DNA of 32,737 nt. It comes from JBBRQP01 sp038226175 (GTDB taxonomy: Bacteria > Cyanobacteriota > Cyanobacteriia > Gloeobacterales > Anthocerotibacteraceae). A model generated the notes under the pieces. That model was not told the origin of the DNA. It searched no databases and saw only the letters and a program-made list of their open reading frames with translations. This document shows positions 23,455 through 31,574 of this stretch, one piece after another. Where the stretch lies: positions 1 to 32,737 of the forward strand of contig JBBRQP010000029.1 in assembly GCA_038226175.1 (NCBI GenBank), read 5' to 3'. A program made the translations under genes and the position numbers. Positions within the stretch are counted from its first letter, which is position 1, and every line of letters begins with the position of its first letter.

Positions 23455-26049
23455 GTGTACGAAGATATCAATGGTTTGGAAGATTTATTTGTGGACGCTG
23501 CGCCAGGCTCTCTCGCCCAAGCAGGTTTTTTGCATCCTCAATTTCAAGCCTTGGCACAATTTTTCCGCGAACGCGCCGCCAGCTTTATCGACCCGACTCT
23601 CGTGCAGGTTGCTTCTTTCAAAGACTATTTGGCAGCCCAAAGTAGCGACTACCAACAAGCTGAATTTATGCGCTACTGTTTGGGGCTAGCCCGTAAGCAC
23701 GGTGATGTTCAGAGTTTTAATGCGGCTCTCGAAGAACAAGGCTATGCCCGCACCCCTAAGATTCGCGAGTTTTTGGTTGAAATTAACACCGTGCTCAAAG
23801 GCGATGAGCAAGACTTGGAAAGCTGGTTGCAGCACCAGCAAAAAAATATTGAAAGCTTTTTGGCTCTCGGTCGTTGGCAAGGACAATGTCAGTGGGCAAG
23901 CCAACACTTGGGCCAGCAGTCGGCTGAGGTTCTCTCGGCTCTCGAAAGTCTACCCCAACGCTCACAAATTACGCCGATCCGTGATTCTTATCGGCAATAC
24001 TTGACGCGCGAGCGCCCGGTGCCGCTGTTGATCATTTTGGCTCCACCGCAGCTTCCGCCGGAACGGTTTCCCAACACCCAGATTCAAGGAGATTTGACTG
24101 AGAGCTTACGTCAGTTTCTCAACCAACACTACCCTCTAGCGAGTTCTGTGCGCCCAACAGAGTTTTTGGGAGGTAATTTGGGTACCCAAACTACCTATGG
24201 TGAGGCTACAACCAAGCTCTTGTTTTGGGCCTTACGGGCAGTGCCAACGCTAGTGCTCGAATCAGAAATCAACGGCGATTATTTTAACCTACGGGTTGGC
24301 TACTGGGCTTTAGGCCAAGAGAGTTATCATTACACCTCCATTTTATCGCGCCTGCCCTACTACCGCGCCATTCTCAATGAATTTGCCCGTAGCCGCGCTC
24401 AGCTCTGGCAGCTTGATCGTGAAAAATACCTCGAATTAGGTAAAACTCCCGAGCAGTTGCGTGAACTTGGCGGCGATGACGATGCTAATTTACAGATCTT
24501 ACAAGAGGAAATTCAAGGTAAACGCCTCAAAATTAACCGCCCCCGTGTCTATCAGCTCAATGCGGATCATCTAGCGGATTTTGGGCAATTTTTGATTGCC
24601 TGTCATCAAGTTTTGGCAGCTTGGTTTAGTGATGCCTTTCACTTGAGTCAAGCTCAGCGTACCCGTCCGCTATTACCGGAGTTACTCACCAAAGTTCTCA
24701 ATGATTTACCCCTCGCTATTGCTCAGGAGCTAACAGCCGCTTTGGTAGATGGCTACCAGCAAGTCTACGCTCAACTCTGTGATGAGTCTCCGAGCTGGGC
24801 CGCAGAGATGGATCTAGACTTGGCTCAAAGTTTATTACCCTTCAGTACCCCAGCTTGGATTCAAAGTCAAATCGATCGTTCATTGCAAACCCAACTTCGG
24901 ATCTGGGCACCCTATCGGCGTAACGAACAAGAACCGCTCGATGTGCTGGAGAACTATCTCAATGACAATGACCGGGGTTATCTTGAGCAACTCGAACGCT
25001 TGCTTACGCACCTTGGTGATACGCCCCGTGCCGCCCAGGCTCAACGTATTCTCAACCGCGTAGTCAAACAACAGTGGCAAGCAGAACATCGCCGTCAGCA
25101 AGATAGTACAGCTTTCACCCTCGATTTGTATCGGTGTTCGGGTCCTATCAATAACGTTATCTTTAGTCCTGATGGACAGTTTCTCTACAGTGCCGAAGAA
25201 ACCACCATCAAAGTGTGGCATCTACCCAGCTGCGAGGTGGTACGGGTGCTTGAAGGCCATACGGACATAGTTCACGGTTTGGTACTGTATCCGGGTGGAC
25301 AGACCCTCGTCTCGGGGAGTTATGACCGCACCGTGCGTCTCTGGAATCTCGGCTCAGCCACAACCAATAACAATAGCCGTGTTCTAACAGGACACACGGG
25401 TACGGTTGTGGCTGTCGCGGTAAGCGCCGATGGTCAACTAGTAGCCTCAAGTGGCGCGGATCGTTCGATTCGGCTGTGGGATGCCAAGACCGGACAATTT
25501 TTGCGTCCTCTGCAAGCTCATGCCGAAGCGGTCAATGCTTTGGCATTTAGTCCCAATAGCCAAATCTTGGCCTCAGGCGGTTATGACACGACCCTACGAC
25601 TCTGGAATCTCAAAACCGGTCAGATCAACTTGATTCGGGTTGGCTTCTCTGTCTATGCTCTAGCCTTTAGCCAAGATGGTCAAACGATTGCAGTCGGATC
25701 TGCGGATAATACGATCACCCTCTGGAGCATGAGCACAGGACGCATGATCCGAGCTTATGTAGGCCACAGTGGCATGGTCTATGCCTTGACCCTGAGTGCT
25801 GATGGTCAAACACTCATCAGTGGCAGTGCTGACCGGACAATCCGGCTTTGGAATCTACAAAATGGTGAAATGCTTCGTACTTTTGAGGGACACAATGCCA
25901 TGGTCTACACAGTAGCGCTCAGTCCGAGCGGACAAACTCTCGCGAGCGGTAGCCATGACAATACCCTTGGTATCACCCAAATGGAACGGGACTACCTTGA
26001 GGATATATTCGCACTGCCAATTTCTCGGACTCGATCTAGTCAGAAATAG
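23455..26049 (+). CDS. WD40-repeat protein with a large unidentified N-terminal region
   Basis: From GTG 23455 the protein has 864 residues. Residues 1 to about 560 match no family I recognise: helical stretches (YEDINGLEDLFVDAAPGSLA), a PVPLLIILAPPQLPPE segment near 190, a Tyr/Leu-rich region near 265-310 (ESYHYTSILSRLPYYRAILN), and a Glu/Asp-rich middle. From about residue 563 seven WD40 units follow at about 42-residue steps (for example HTGTVVAVAVSADGQLVASS...RLWD; HSGMVYALTLSADGQTL...RLWNLQ), enough for one closed propeller. The last unit has lost its WD dipeptide. No signal peptide or membrane segment. It is likely a scaffold whose cargo is unknown. No NACHT or kinase motif is present. 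Confidence 0.8.
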   Translation: MYEDINGLEDLFVDAAPGSLAQAGFLHPQFQALAQFFRERAASFIDPTLVQVASFKDYLAAQSSDYQQAEFMRYCLGLARKHGDVQSFNAALEEQGYARTPKIREFLVEINTVLKGDEQDLESWLQHQQKNIESFLALGRWQGQCQWASQHLGQQSAEVLSALESLPQRSQITPIRDSYRQYLTRERPVPLLIILAPPQLPPERFPNTQIQGDLTESLRQFLNQHYPLASSVRPTEFLGGNLGTQTTYGEATTKLLFWALRAVPTLVLESEINGDYFNLRVGYWALGQESYHYTSILSRLPYYRAILNEFARSRAQLWQLDREKYLELGKTPEQLRELGGDDDANLQILQEEIQGKRLKINRPRVYQLNADHLADFGQFLIACHQVLAAWFSDAFHLSQAQRTRPLLPELLTKVLNDLPLAIAQELTAALVDGYQQVYAQLCDESPSWAAEMDLDLAQSLLPFSTPAWIQSQIDRSLQTQLRIWAPYRRNEQEPLDVLENYLNDNDRGYLEQLERLLTHLGDTPRAAQAQRILNRVVKQQWQAEHRRQQDSTAFTLDLYRCSGPINNVIFSPDGQFLYSAEETTIKVWHLPSCEVVRVLEGHTDIVHGLVLYPGGQTLVSGSYDRTVRLWNLGSATTNNNSRVLTGHTGTVVAVAVSADGQLVASSGADRSIRLWDAKTGQFLRPLQAHAEAVNALAFSPNSQILASGGYDTTLRLWNLKTGQINLIRVGFSVYALAFSQDGQTIAVGSADNTITLWSMSTGRMIRAYVGHSGMVYALTLSADGQTLISGSADRTIRLWNLQNGEMLRTFEGHNAMVYTVALSPSGQTLASGSHDNTLGITQMERDYLEDIFALPISRTRSSQK

Positions 26050-26075
26050 ACGCGCAGCTGTAGGCAAAAAAGAAA

Positions 26076-26112
26076 GTCCGTCAGCGAACTTGATTCCCCC
26101 CTGCTGTCGGAC
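26076..26112. terminator. Hairpin after the WD40 gene
   Basis: gtccgtcagc (26076-26085) pairs with gctgtcggac (26103-26112) with one T-T mismatch over ten positions, around a 17-nt loop rich in C. No T-run follows, so it may be a 3'-end stabilising or processing structure rather than a classic terminator. Confidence 0.4.
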
Positions 26113-26249
26113 AGCTGTACTTACTATAGCTTAATTTTTGAGTGCAAAAGTTAAGTCTTCGCGCTGTGGTCTTGCTTCACGTTTTGTCATATTTCGCAGA
26201 CTGCATGTTACCATAAAGCTACCTGGCTTCGCCTCGAGGAACCCACGCT

Positions 26250-26390
26250 GTGACTGATTTAATCTTGCTCGCCAATGCTATTCCTGCCGGGTGGGAATGG
26301 GCTAACCCGTTGATTGATTTATTACCTGTCATCCCTGTATTTTTCTTCCTGTTAGCCTTTGTCTGGCAGGCAGCGGTAGGATTTAAGTAA
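26250..26390 (+). CDS. psbK: Photosystem II reaction center protein K
   Basis: A 46-residue frame. The C-terminal LPVIPVFFFLLAFVWQAAVG and FK is the PsbK signature: a single membrane helix ending near the cytoplasmic face. The preceding 15-20 residues (LANAIPAGWEWANPLIDL) are the leader, removed in known PsbK proteins. PsbK is a small subunit of the PSII core near CP43 and supports plastoquinone binding. GTG start; GAGGA lies 10 nt upstream. A DUF6825 gene follows after 14 bp, indicating co-transcription. Confidence 0.93.
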   Translation: MTDLILLANAIPAGWEWANPLIDLLPVIPVFFFLLAFVWQAAVGFK

Positions 26391-26404
26391 CCGAGACCAT
26401 CACC

Positions 26405-26731
26405 ATGACCAATCCTTTAATCCGAGCCTTTTTCATCGGACGCGCCGCAGCTGACCTATTGTCAGAACAAGTCGAAGATAAATTAACCGACCTCCTCAGT
26501 GAGGTAGGTAAGTTTGAGGCTGAGCAACGTGAGAATCTGCGTATCTTTACGGATACTGTCCTAGAACGCGCTGCTACCAAAGAGGCTGAAGCCTCCGAAG
26601 ACCTCAAAGATAGCGTCAATTCTGCTACAGCTAACGCAGCAGAAGATGACGTACAAGCGATAGTGGATCGTCTACGGGCAGAAGTTGCCCAATTGCGTTC
26701 TGAATTACAGCGTTACCGCACCACCACATAA
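26405..26731 (+). CDS. DUF6825 family protein
   Basis: A 108-residue soluble protein, almost wholly helical. TNPLIRAFFIGRAAADLLS, then VEDKLTDLLSEVGKFEAEQR, fits the DUF6825 family of cyanobacteria and plants. The C-terminus forms a probable coiled coil (IVDRLRAEVAQLRSELQRYR). No catalytic residues. The family's function is unknown; the location between psbK and an ABC1 kinase suggests a thylakoid-related role, which is inference. Confidence 0.75.
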   Translation: MTNPLIRAFFIGRAAADLLSEQVEDKLTDLLSEVGKFEAEQRENLRIFTDTVLERAATKEAEASEDLKDSVNSATANAAEDDVQAIVDRLRAEVAQLRSELQRYRTTT

Positions 26732-26743
26732 TAAGGGGGTAGT

Positions 26744-28426
26744 GTGGCTCCCCCATTAGCTTCCGCCGCCTATCGTTGGAACCGCGAAGATTACTCCCCC
26801 GGGCGACGGATGATCGATATTTGGTCTTTTGTTTTGACATTCTTGTTTTACCGTTGGTGGGATGAGCGTCCCGGAACCTATGTCGGGGGGCCGACCGAAG
26901 AAAATAAAGCCCTCAGGCGCCAAGAGCGGGCAGTGTGGGTACGCGAAAAGCTGCTGGAATTGGGACCGACCTTCATCAAAGTCGGACAACTTTTTTCGAC
27001 ACGGGCTGATTTATTTCCTAAAGAATATGTCTCTGAATTAGTAAAACTCCAAGATGAAGTACCGGCTTTTCCCTATATTCAAGTGGTCAAAATTATTGAG
27101 AGTGAACTAGGCAAACCCTTACCTGAGTCTTTTAGCTTTTTTGAGCCATTGCCGATCGCAGCCGCATCTTTGGGGCAGGTACACCGAGCTGAGTTACCAA
27201 CAGGCGAAAAAGTAGTGGTCAAAGTCCAACGTCCGGGCTTAGTTAAACTGTTTGAGATTGACCTGAAAATCCTGCGGGATGTAACAGGCTATCTCCAAAA
27301 CCATCCTCGCTATGGTCAGGGGCGCGAATGGCTACCCATTTATGATGAATGCTGCCGAATTTTGTATCAAGAAGCTGACTACGTTAACGAAGGCCGTAAT
27401 GCCGACACGTTTCGGCGTAATTTTCGTCAAGACCCGATGATCCATGTACCCAAAGTCTACTGGCGTTATACCTCACCTAAGGTTTTAACCCTAGAGTACG
27501 CTCCGGGTATCAAAATCAGCAATTACGAAGCTCTTGAAGAAGCGGGCTTAGACCGTAAAGTATTAGCTCGCATTGGGGCACGCTCTTATTTACAGCAGCT
27601 CCTAACTGATGGTTTTTTTCATGCTGACCCACATCCGGGTAATTTGGCTGTGCGTCCTGATGGCGTTGTGATTTTTTATGATTTTGGCATGATGGGCGAG
27701 ATTAAGCAGGAGACCAAAGATAGATTAGTTGAGACCTTTGTGGGTGTAGCCCAACGTGATGCCGACAAAGTCATTGATTCGCTGGCAGCCTTAGGGGCGA
27801 TTAAGGCTAACGCCGAACGGGCTCCGATTCGACGCTCGATTAACTTTATTCTCAGTAACTTTACCGAGCAGCCCTTTCAAGACATGAGTACAGTCTCAGT
27901 AGCAGCGATTACCGATGATATTTATGAGATGGCCTACGATCAGCCTTTTTTGTTTCCTGCGACTTTTACTTTTGTGCTACGAGCCTTATCTACCCTAGAG
28001 GGGTTGGGTAAAGGTCTCGATCCGTCGTTTAATTTTATGGAAGTTGCCCAACCCTTTGCTCTACAAATGATCAACGAACCCAATTCTTTTTTGCCTACCG
28101 CTGGCGGCCTACTCAATCAACTTGGTCAACAAGCTCAACAAGCAGCAAATTTACCCCGCCGGGTCGAACAAGCGCTTGACCGTCTCGAAAATGAAGACAT
28201 CAAAATTCGGGTCAAGGCCAATGAAACTGATCGGCTCTTACGCAAATTAAATCTGACACTTAAAGGTTTGATTTACGCAGTTTTGGCAGGAGCTGGGTTA
28301 ATTTGTGCGAGTGTTCTTTATGCAAGCAGCCATGTTTGGGAAACAGTTTTGTTGGCGGGGCTAACGATCGGTATGATTATTGCCCTAGTCCGGGTCTTGC
28401 TCAAACTCCAGCGTCCGGTACTGTAA
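26744..28426 (+). CDS. ABC1/UbiB-family atypical kinase
   Basis: A 560-residue ABC1K (AarF/UbiB-like) protein. The N-terminal KxGQ signature reads FIKVGQLFSTRADLFPKEYV (about 76-95). The alanine-rich nucleotide loop is AAASLGQVHRAELPTGEK (about 139-156), then VVVKVQRPG supplies the ATP lysine, HADPHPGNLAV (about 294-304) is the catalytic loop and FYDFGMMG (about 310-317) replaces the DFG element. Two hydrophobic segments end the chain (near 508-526 and 531-549). Plastid and cyanobacterial ABC1Ks control prenyl-lipid metabolism (quinones, tocopherol); the substrate here is inferred. GTG start, AAGGGGG just upstream. It ends the psbK-DUF6825-ABC1K run. Confidence 0.9.
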   Translation: MAPPLASAAYRWNREDYSPGRRMIDIWSFVLTFLFYRWWDERPGTYVGGPTEENKALRRQERAVWVREKLLELGPTFIKVGQLFSTRADLFPKEYVSELVKLQDEVPAFPYIQVVKIIESELGKPLPESFSFFEPLPIAAASLGQVHRAELPTGEKVVVKVQRPGLVKLFEIDLKILRDVTGYLQNHPRYGQGREWLPIYDECCRILYQEADYVNEGRNADTFRRNFRQDPMIHVPKVYWRYTSPKVLTLEYAPGIKISNYEALEEAGLDRKVLARIGARSYLQQLLTDGFFHADPHPGNLAVRPDGVVIFYDFGMMGEIKQETKDRLVETFVGVAQRDADKVIDSLAALGAIKANAERAPIRRSINFILSNFTEQPFQDMSTVSVAAITDDIYEMAYDQPFLFPATFTFVLRALSTLEGLGKGLDPSFNFMEVAQPFALQMINEPNSFLPTAGGLLNQLGQQAQQAANLPRRVEQALDRLENEDIKIRVKANETDRLLRKLNLTLKGLIYAVLAGAGLICASVLYASSHVWETVLLAGLTIGMIIALVRVLLKLQRPVL

Positions 28427-28429
28427 CCT

Positions 28430-28522
28430 ATGCATCTCGAAGCCGTACAACTAATCTTGGTCGGCAGTTGGCTGCTGGGCATGGGGCTACTGTTTTCTTA
28501 TGTACGTGGGCGTTCACGTTAG
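28430..28522 (+). CDS. Possible 30-residue single-pass membrane peptide
   Basis: Starting 3 nt after the ABC1K stop, ATG to TAG gives MHLEAVQLILVGSWLLGMGL, then LFSYVRGRSR: one hydrophobic helix with a positively charged C-terminus. This is the shape of the small photosystem and cytochrome b6f subunits, and its gene follows the psbK cluster. No exact match to PsbI, PsbM, PsbT, PetL, PetN or PetG is recognised. The end is 6 bp before the convergent pheA stop. It could also be a chance frame. Confidence 0.45.
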   Translation: MHLEAVQLILVGSWLLGMGLLFSYVRGRSR

Positions 28523-28528
28523 CTCTTA

Positions 28529-29347
28529 TCACCGATGCAGCACTGTATAGCAACCGAGTAGCCGGAGGCGTTCCGTCAAAGGAACCAGCTCACGTAGCGC
28601 TTCTTGAATCAAAGGCTGCTGGCTATCACCCTCGACATCTACAAAAAAAACGTACTCTCCCATCAATTTTTTGGAAGGCCGTGACTCAATTCGACTGAGA
28701 TTAAGACCGCGCTGGGCAAATACAGCCAGAGCTTGTACTAAGACGCCCGCGCCTTGGCGTTGCGGACTAAACGCCAGCGATAAGCGTTCTCCCGGGTGAG
28801 CATTATCGGCTAAACCGACGATCCAAAACCGGGTGCGGTTGTCAGGATAATCATTGATTGTCTCGCGTAAAATCGGTATGGCATAGAGGTATGCAGCCCG
28901 TGACGAGGCAATGGCACTATTTTCAGGAGTTTGGAGATAGGCCAAGGCTTCACTCGTCGAGGGCGTGGGAATTTGTGCTGCTTGGGGTAAATGCGCCTCG
29001 AGCCACCCCTGACACTGAGCGAGTGCCTGAGGATGGGAGTAAACCCGCTTGACTTGAATCAAATCTTGGCTCCAGCCGATCAGGGCATGGGTAATTGGTA
29101 GCTCGATTGCCGCTTGAATATGTAAGGCGGTGCTATGCCAGAGACAGTCTAACGTTAGCCCAACACTGCCCTCGATTGAGTTTTCGACCGGGACAATCGC
29201 CTGCTCAGCTTCTCCTTTGAGAACTGCTTGCAGAGTGCCTTGGATACTGTTGTGAGGAATCAACGGATGGGTGCTCATGCCCAAATAACTAAGAGCAGCG
29301 GTTTCGGCATTAGTGCCGGGTGGTCCGAGATAGGCAAAATGCGACAT
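28529..29347 (-). CDS. pheA: Prephenate dehydratase
   Basis: Catalyses prephenate to phenylpyruvate in Phe synthesis. About 272 residues; starts SHFAYLGPPGTNAETAAL (periplasmic-binding-like catalytic fold, residues 2-19), includes VPVENSIEGSVGLTLD (about 54-69) and the active-site DYPDNRTRFWIV (about 164-175). A C-terminal ACT domain (about 188-272) carries the ESRP motif (NLSRIESRPSKKLMGEYVFF), the usual feedback site for phenylalanine. ATG 29347 is preferred over TTG 29353. It is monofunctional: no chorismate mutase domain is seen. tRNA-Arg lies just upstream on the same strand. Confidence 0.94.
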   Translation of the reverse strand: MSHFAYLGPPGTNAETAALSYLGMSTHPLIPHNSIQGTLQAVLKGEAEQAIVPVENSIEGSVGLTLDCLWHSTALHIQAAIELPITHALIGWSQDLIQVKRVYSHPQALAQCQGWLEAHLPQAAQIPTPSTSEALAYLQTPENSAIASSRAAYLYAIPILRETINDYPDNRTRFWIVGLADNAHPGERLSLAFSPQRQGAGVLVQALAVFAQRGLNLSRIESRPSKKLMGEYVFFVDVEGDSQQPLIQEALRELVPLTERLRLLGCYTVLHR

Positions 29348-29371
29348 GGGCAAAAAGTTAATTGAGCAATC

Positions 29372-29444
29372 TGGCCCTGGTAGGACTCGAACCTACGACC
29401 TAAGCGTTAGGAGTGCCTCGCTCTATCCCCTGAGCTACAGAGCC
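29372..29444 (-). tRNA. tRNA-Arg (anticodon CCU)
   Basis: The minus strand folds as a 73-nt tRNA: acceptor GGCTCTG/CAGGGCC with one G-T pair, D arm GCTC/GAGC, anticodon loop CTCCTAA giving CCU, T arm GTAGG-TTCGAGT-CCTAC and discriminator A. It reads AGG codons. The anticodon stem (AGGCA/CGCTT) has a G-T pair and an A-C mismatch at 31-39. CCA is not encoded and must be added. The gene lies 2 bp after the stop of an upstream membrane-protein gene, so it is probably cut out of a shared transcript. Confidence 0.92.
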
Positions 29445-29446
29445 AA

Positions 29447-29731
29447 TCATGTATATTCTCGCTTAAAATTGAGCCAGATGATCCCAGCCAATAATCCTAC
29501 AAAAAAAGTAGCTACCAAATAACCTGACCAACCATAAAATCCAATCGTCTGTAATCCACTTGCCACAAAGACAATCGACGCAATTACAAAGCCCAAAAAT
29601 GGTGCTACCAGCGGTAAGCTATCCCGGTGCTCGGAGCGCTGATACTCAGGTAAGAGATTAGTCAAAATGGTACTGAAGATAAAGATGCAAGCCAAACAGG
29701 CAGCAAACAAAAAAACAGGCGGTTGAATCAT
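29447..29731 (-). CDS. Small membrane protein, unknown function
   Basis: A 94-residue protein with three hydrophobic segments (near 5-26, 42-60 and 66-87). It begins MIQPPVFLFAACLACIFIFS and ends WLNFKREYT. I do not recognise the family. It is immediately upstream of tRNA-Arg (2 bp), with pheA beyond. Confidence 0.6.
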   Translation of the reverse strand: MIQPPVFLFAACLACIFIFSTILTNLLPEYQRSEHRDSLPLVAPFLGFVIASIVFVASGLQTIGFYGWSGYLVATFFVGLLAGIIWLNFKREYT

Positions 29732-29847
29732 AACTTTGAGTATAAGTCAGCACATGGCTCATCAAATATTAGAGATACTAATTAAAAGCAACAAATTTAT
29801 CAGAATTTGTGGAGAATTTATGTGATCCCCGTAACTCTACTGAGTCT

Positions 29848-30117
29848 ATGATAATCAGTGTAGTCGATTATTCCTTAGCCGTGTCCTTGGAACAGCTTCT
29901 TGCAGAACGTACTTACTGTTATCAAACCGCGCGTCAGATCAATGAACAGCGGGTAATCCTCAGTCGGGCATTGCGCACCCAAAAAAGTCTGACGGGCTTT
30001 CATCAAATCTTGCATCATGACCTCGAAGACTTGACCCAACAACTACAGTGCGTGACAACCCAAGCCCGTCGTCTTACTTTACAAATTATTTTTCAGCAAT
30101 CCGATTTACAGCTTTAA
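29848..30117 (+). CDS. Hypothetical small helical protein
   Basis: About 89 residues from ATG 29848 (starts MIISVVDYSLAVSLEQLLAE). The chain is Gln-, Leu- and Arg-rich and likely helical with coiled-coil tendency (LHHDLEDLTQQLQCVTTQAR). A GTG at 29809 in the same frame would add 13 residues. No ribosome-binding site is clear for either. No family recognised. It precedes tolC by 93 bp. Confidence 0.45.
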   Translation: MIISVVDYSLAVSLEQLLAERTYCYQTARQINEQRVILSRALRTQKSLTGFHQILHHDLEDLTQQLQCVTTQARRLTLQIIFQQSDLQL

Positions 30118-30210
30118 GCTCCTACAATTTCCCATAACTTCACATTACTCTTGGCGACTACGGTACCTGAGCTGTGTAAAGCTGAAGCTGTCAGTAGTGA
30201 GTAGGCATTG

Positions 30211-31530
30211 ATGAAAGCAGGGATCAGACTAGGGTGCTCGCTTGGTTTGGGGATTTTGAGCTTGGGAGAACCTGTGTTAGCCCAAGCAGCCGCGGATTTG
30301 ATCCCTAGTTTTTCAATTCGTTTAGAGAAAAAAGCTCAGCCACTTGCACTCAAGGATGCTGTAAAACTAGGACTCAATCAAAATCAAGAAATCCTCAAAG
30401 CCCGTAATACCGTCTTACGGGCTGAGGCTGGTGTCACAGCGGCACGCGCAGCCTGGATCCCTAGTCTAACCGCGAACACAACCTACTCGGGTCAGCAGGG
30501 CGGTGGTGTGACCCTAGATAATTCTTTACTCAATAACGTCAATATCAATGGAACCGTTGATTGGACGGTCTATGATCAAGGACGACAAGCACGCATTGAC
30601 CTTACTTTGTTGCAGCGAGACCGCGCTCGCCTTGATCTCAAAACCCAAGAACGCTCTGTGGCCTTGCGTATCACCGAAGCCTACTATGATCTACAGCAAG
30701 CCGATAGCGATCTGACCATTCAGCAAGCTGCCATCCGGGTCGCCGAGGCTAATCTCCAACAAGTCCAAAAACGTCAGAGAGCAGGCGCTGCCACCCGCTA
30801 TGATACGTTGCAACAAGAAGTACAACTAGCGAATAACCGTCAACAATTATTTACCGCTCAAAACGCCCAAGCGCGTAATCGTTTAGTGCTTGCTGACTTA
30901 CTTAATCTCAACCAGTCTATTCCTGTCCAAGCGAGTGATCCAATTGTGCCTGCGACAGATTGGAGTCAGGCTCTAGATCAGACCTTGACTACTGCGATTA
31001 GTCTGCGCCCTGAACTAATGGCCTCACAACGTGACCGTGAAATTGCGCTTACCCAACAGGCAATCACCAACACCCAACTCCAACCACGGCTCACCTTATC
31101 AACGGCCTATGGCATCAACAATAATCTCTCAGGCATCAGCCAAGACCAACTTACGGTCTCGGTTAGCGCCCGTTGGTTACTCTATGATGGCGGTGCCACA
31201 ACTGCTCGCGCTGAGCAGTTTGTTTATGACCAGCGTAATAGTGAGTTAGATGTGAGTCTGACTGCCCAAAAAATTCGTGGTGATATCGAACGCGCTTATC
31301 TGGCCAAAGAGACGGCAAAAGCCCAGTTAGAATCAGCAGGAGTCGCCTCTAATCAAGCCCGAGAAAGTCTTGATCTCGTCCGGCGCCGTCAACAATTGGG
31401 GATCAGTTTACAAATCGAAGTAATTGCTGCGGAACGGGCACTCACCGAAGCGCGCCAAAATTACAGCAATGCAATTATTAGCTACAACCGAGCTTTATCC
31501 CAGTTAAGTTTGGCGATTGGGTTGCCCTAG
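30211..31530 (+). CDS. tolC: TolC-type outer membrane efflux channel
   Basis: A 439-residue outer-membrane efflux protein (OEP family). The signal peptide MKAGIRLGCSLGLGILSLGE ends at VLAQA. Two OEP halves follow: ALKDAVKLGLNQNQEILKAR near 46-65 and LRPELMASQRDREIALTQQA near 266-285, each with long helical tunnel segments (AYYDLQQADSDLTIQQAAIR; RIRGDIERAYLAKETAKAQL in similar position), and barrel strands such as QLTVSVSARWLLYDGG. It forms the outer-membrane exit duct for RND, ABC or type I systems; no inner-membrane partner is adjacent. ATG 30211 is preferred over the TTG just before it. Convergent with a nitroreductase. Confidence 0.9.
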   Translation: MKAGIRLGCSLGLGILSLGEPVLAQAAADLIPSFSIRLEKKAQPLALKDAVKLGLNQNQEILKARNTVLRAEAGVTAARAAWIPSLTANTTYSGQQGGGVTLDNSLLNNVNINGTVDWTVYDQGRQARIDLTLLQRDRARLDLKTQERSVALRITEAYYDLQQADSDLTIQQAAIRVAEANLQQVQKRQRAGAATRYDTLQQEVQLANNRQQLFTAQNAQARNRLVLADLLNLNQSIPVQASDPIVPATDWSQALDQTLTTAISLRPELMASQRDREIALTQQAITNTQLQPRLTLSTAYGINNNLSGISQDQLTVSVSARWLLYDGGATTARAEQFVYDQRNSELDVSLTAQKIRGDIERAYLAKETAKAQLESAGVASNQARESLDLVRRRQQLGISLQIEVIAAERALTEARQNYSNAIISYNRALSQLSLAIGLP

Positions 31531-31574
31531 CCAGAGCTTTCTCTTATTTTACAAGAGCATAAAGTCAGTAGCGG

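Noticed and set aside
24880..25450. Minus-strand frames opposite the WD40 repeats
   Set aside because: They are shadows of the repetitive WD40 coding sequence with unlikely residue composition.
25141..26000. DNA tandem repeats of about 126 bp
   Set aside because: They reflect the WD40 protein repeats, diverged at DNA level; not a separate repeat element and not CRISPR.
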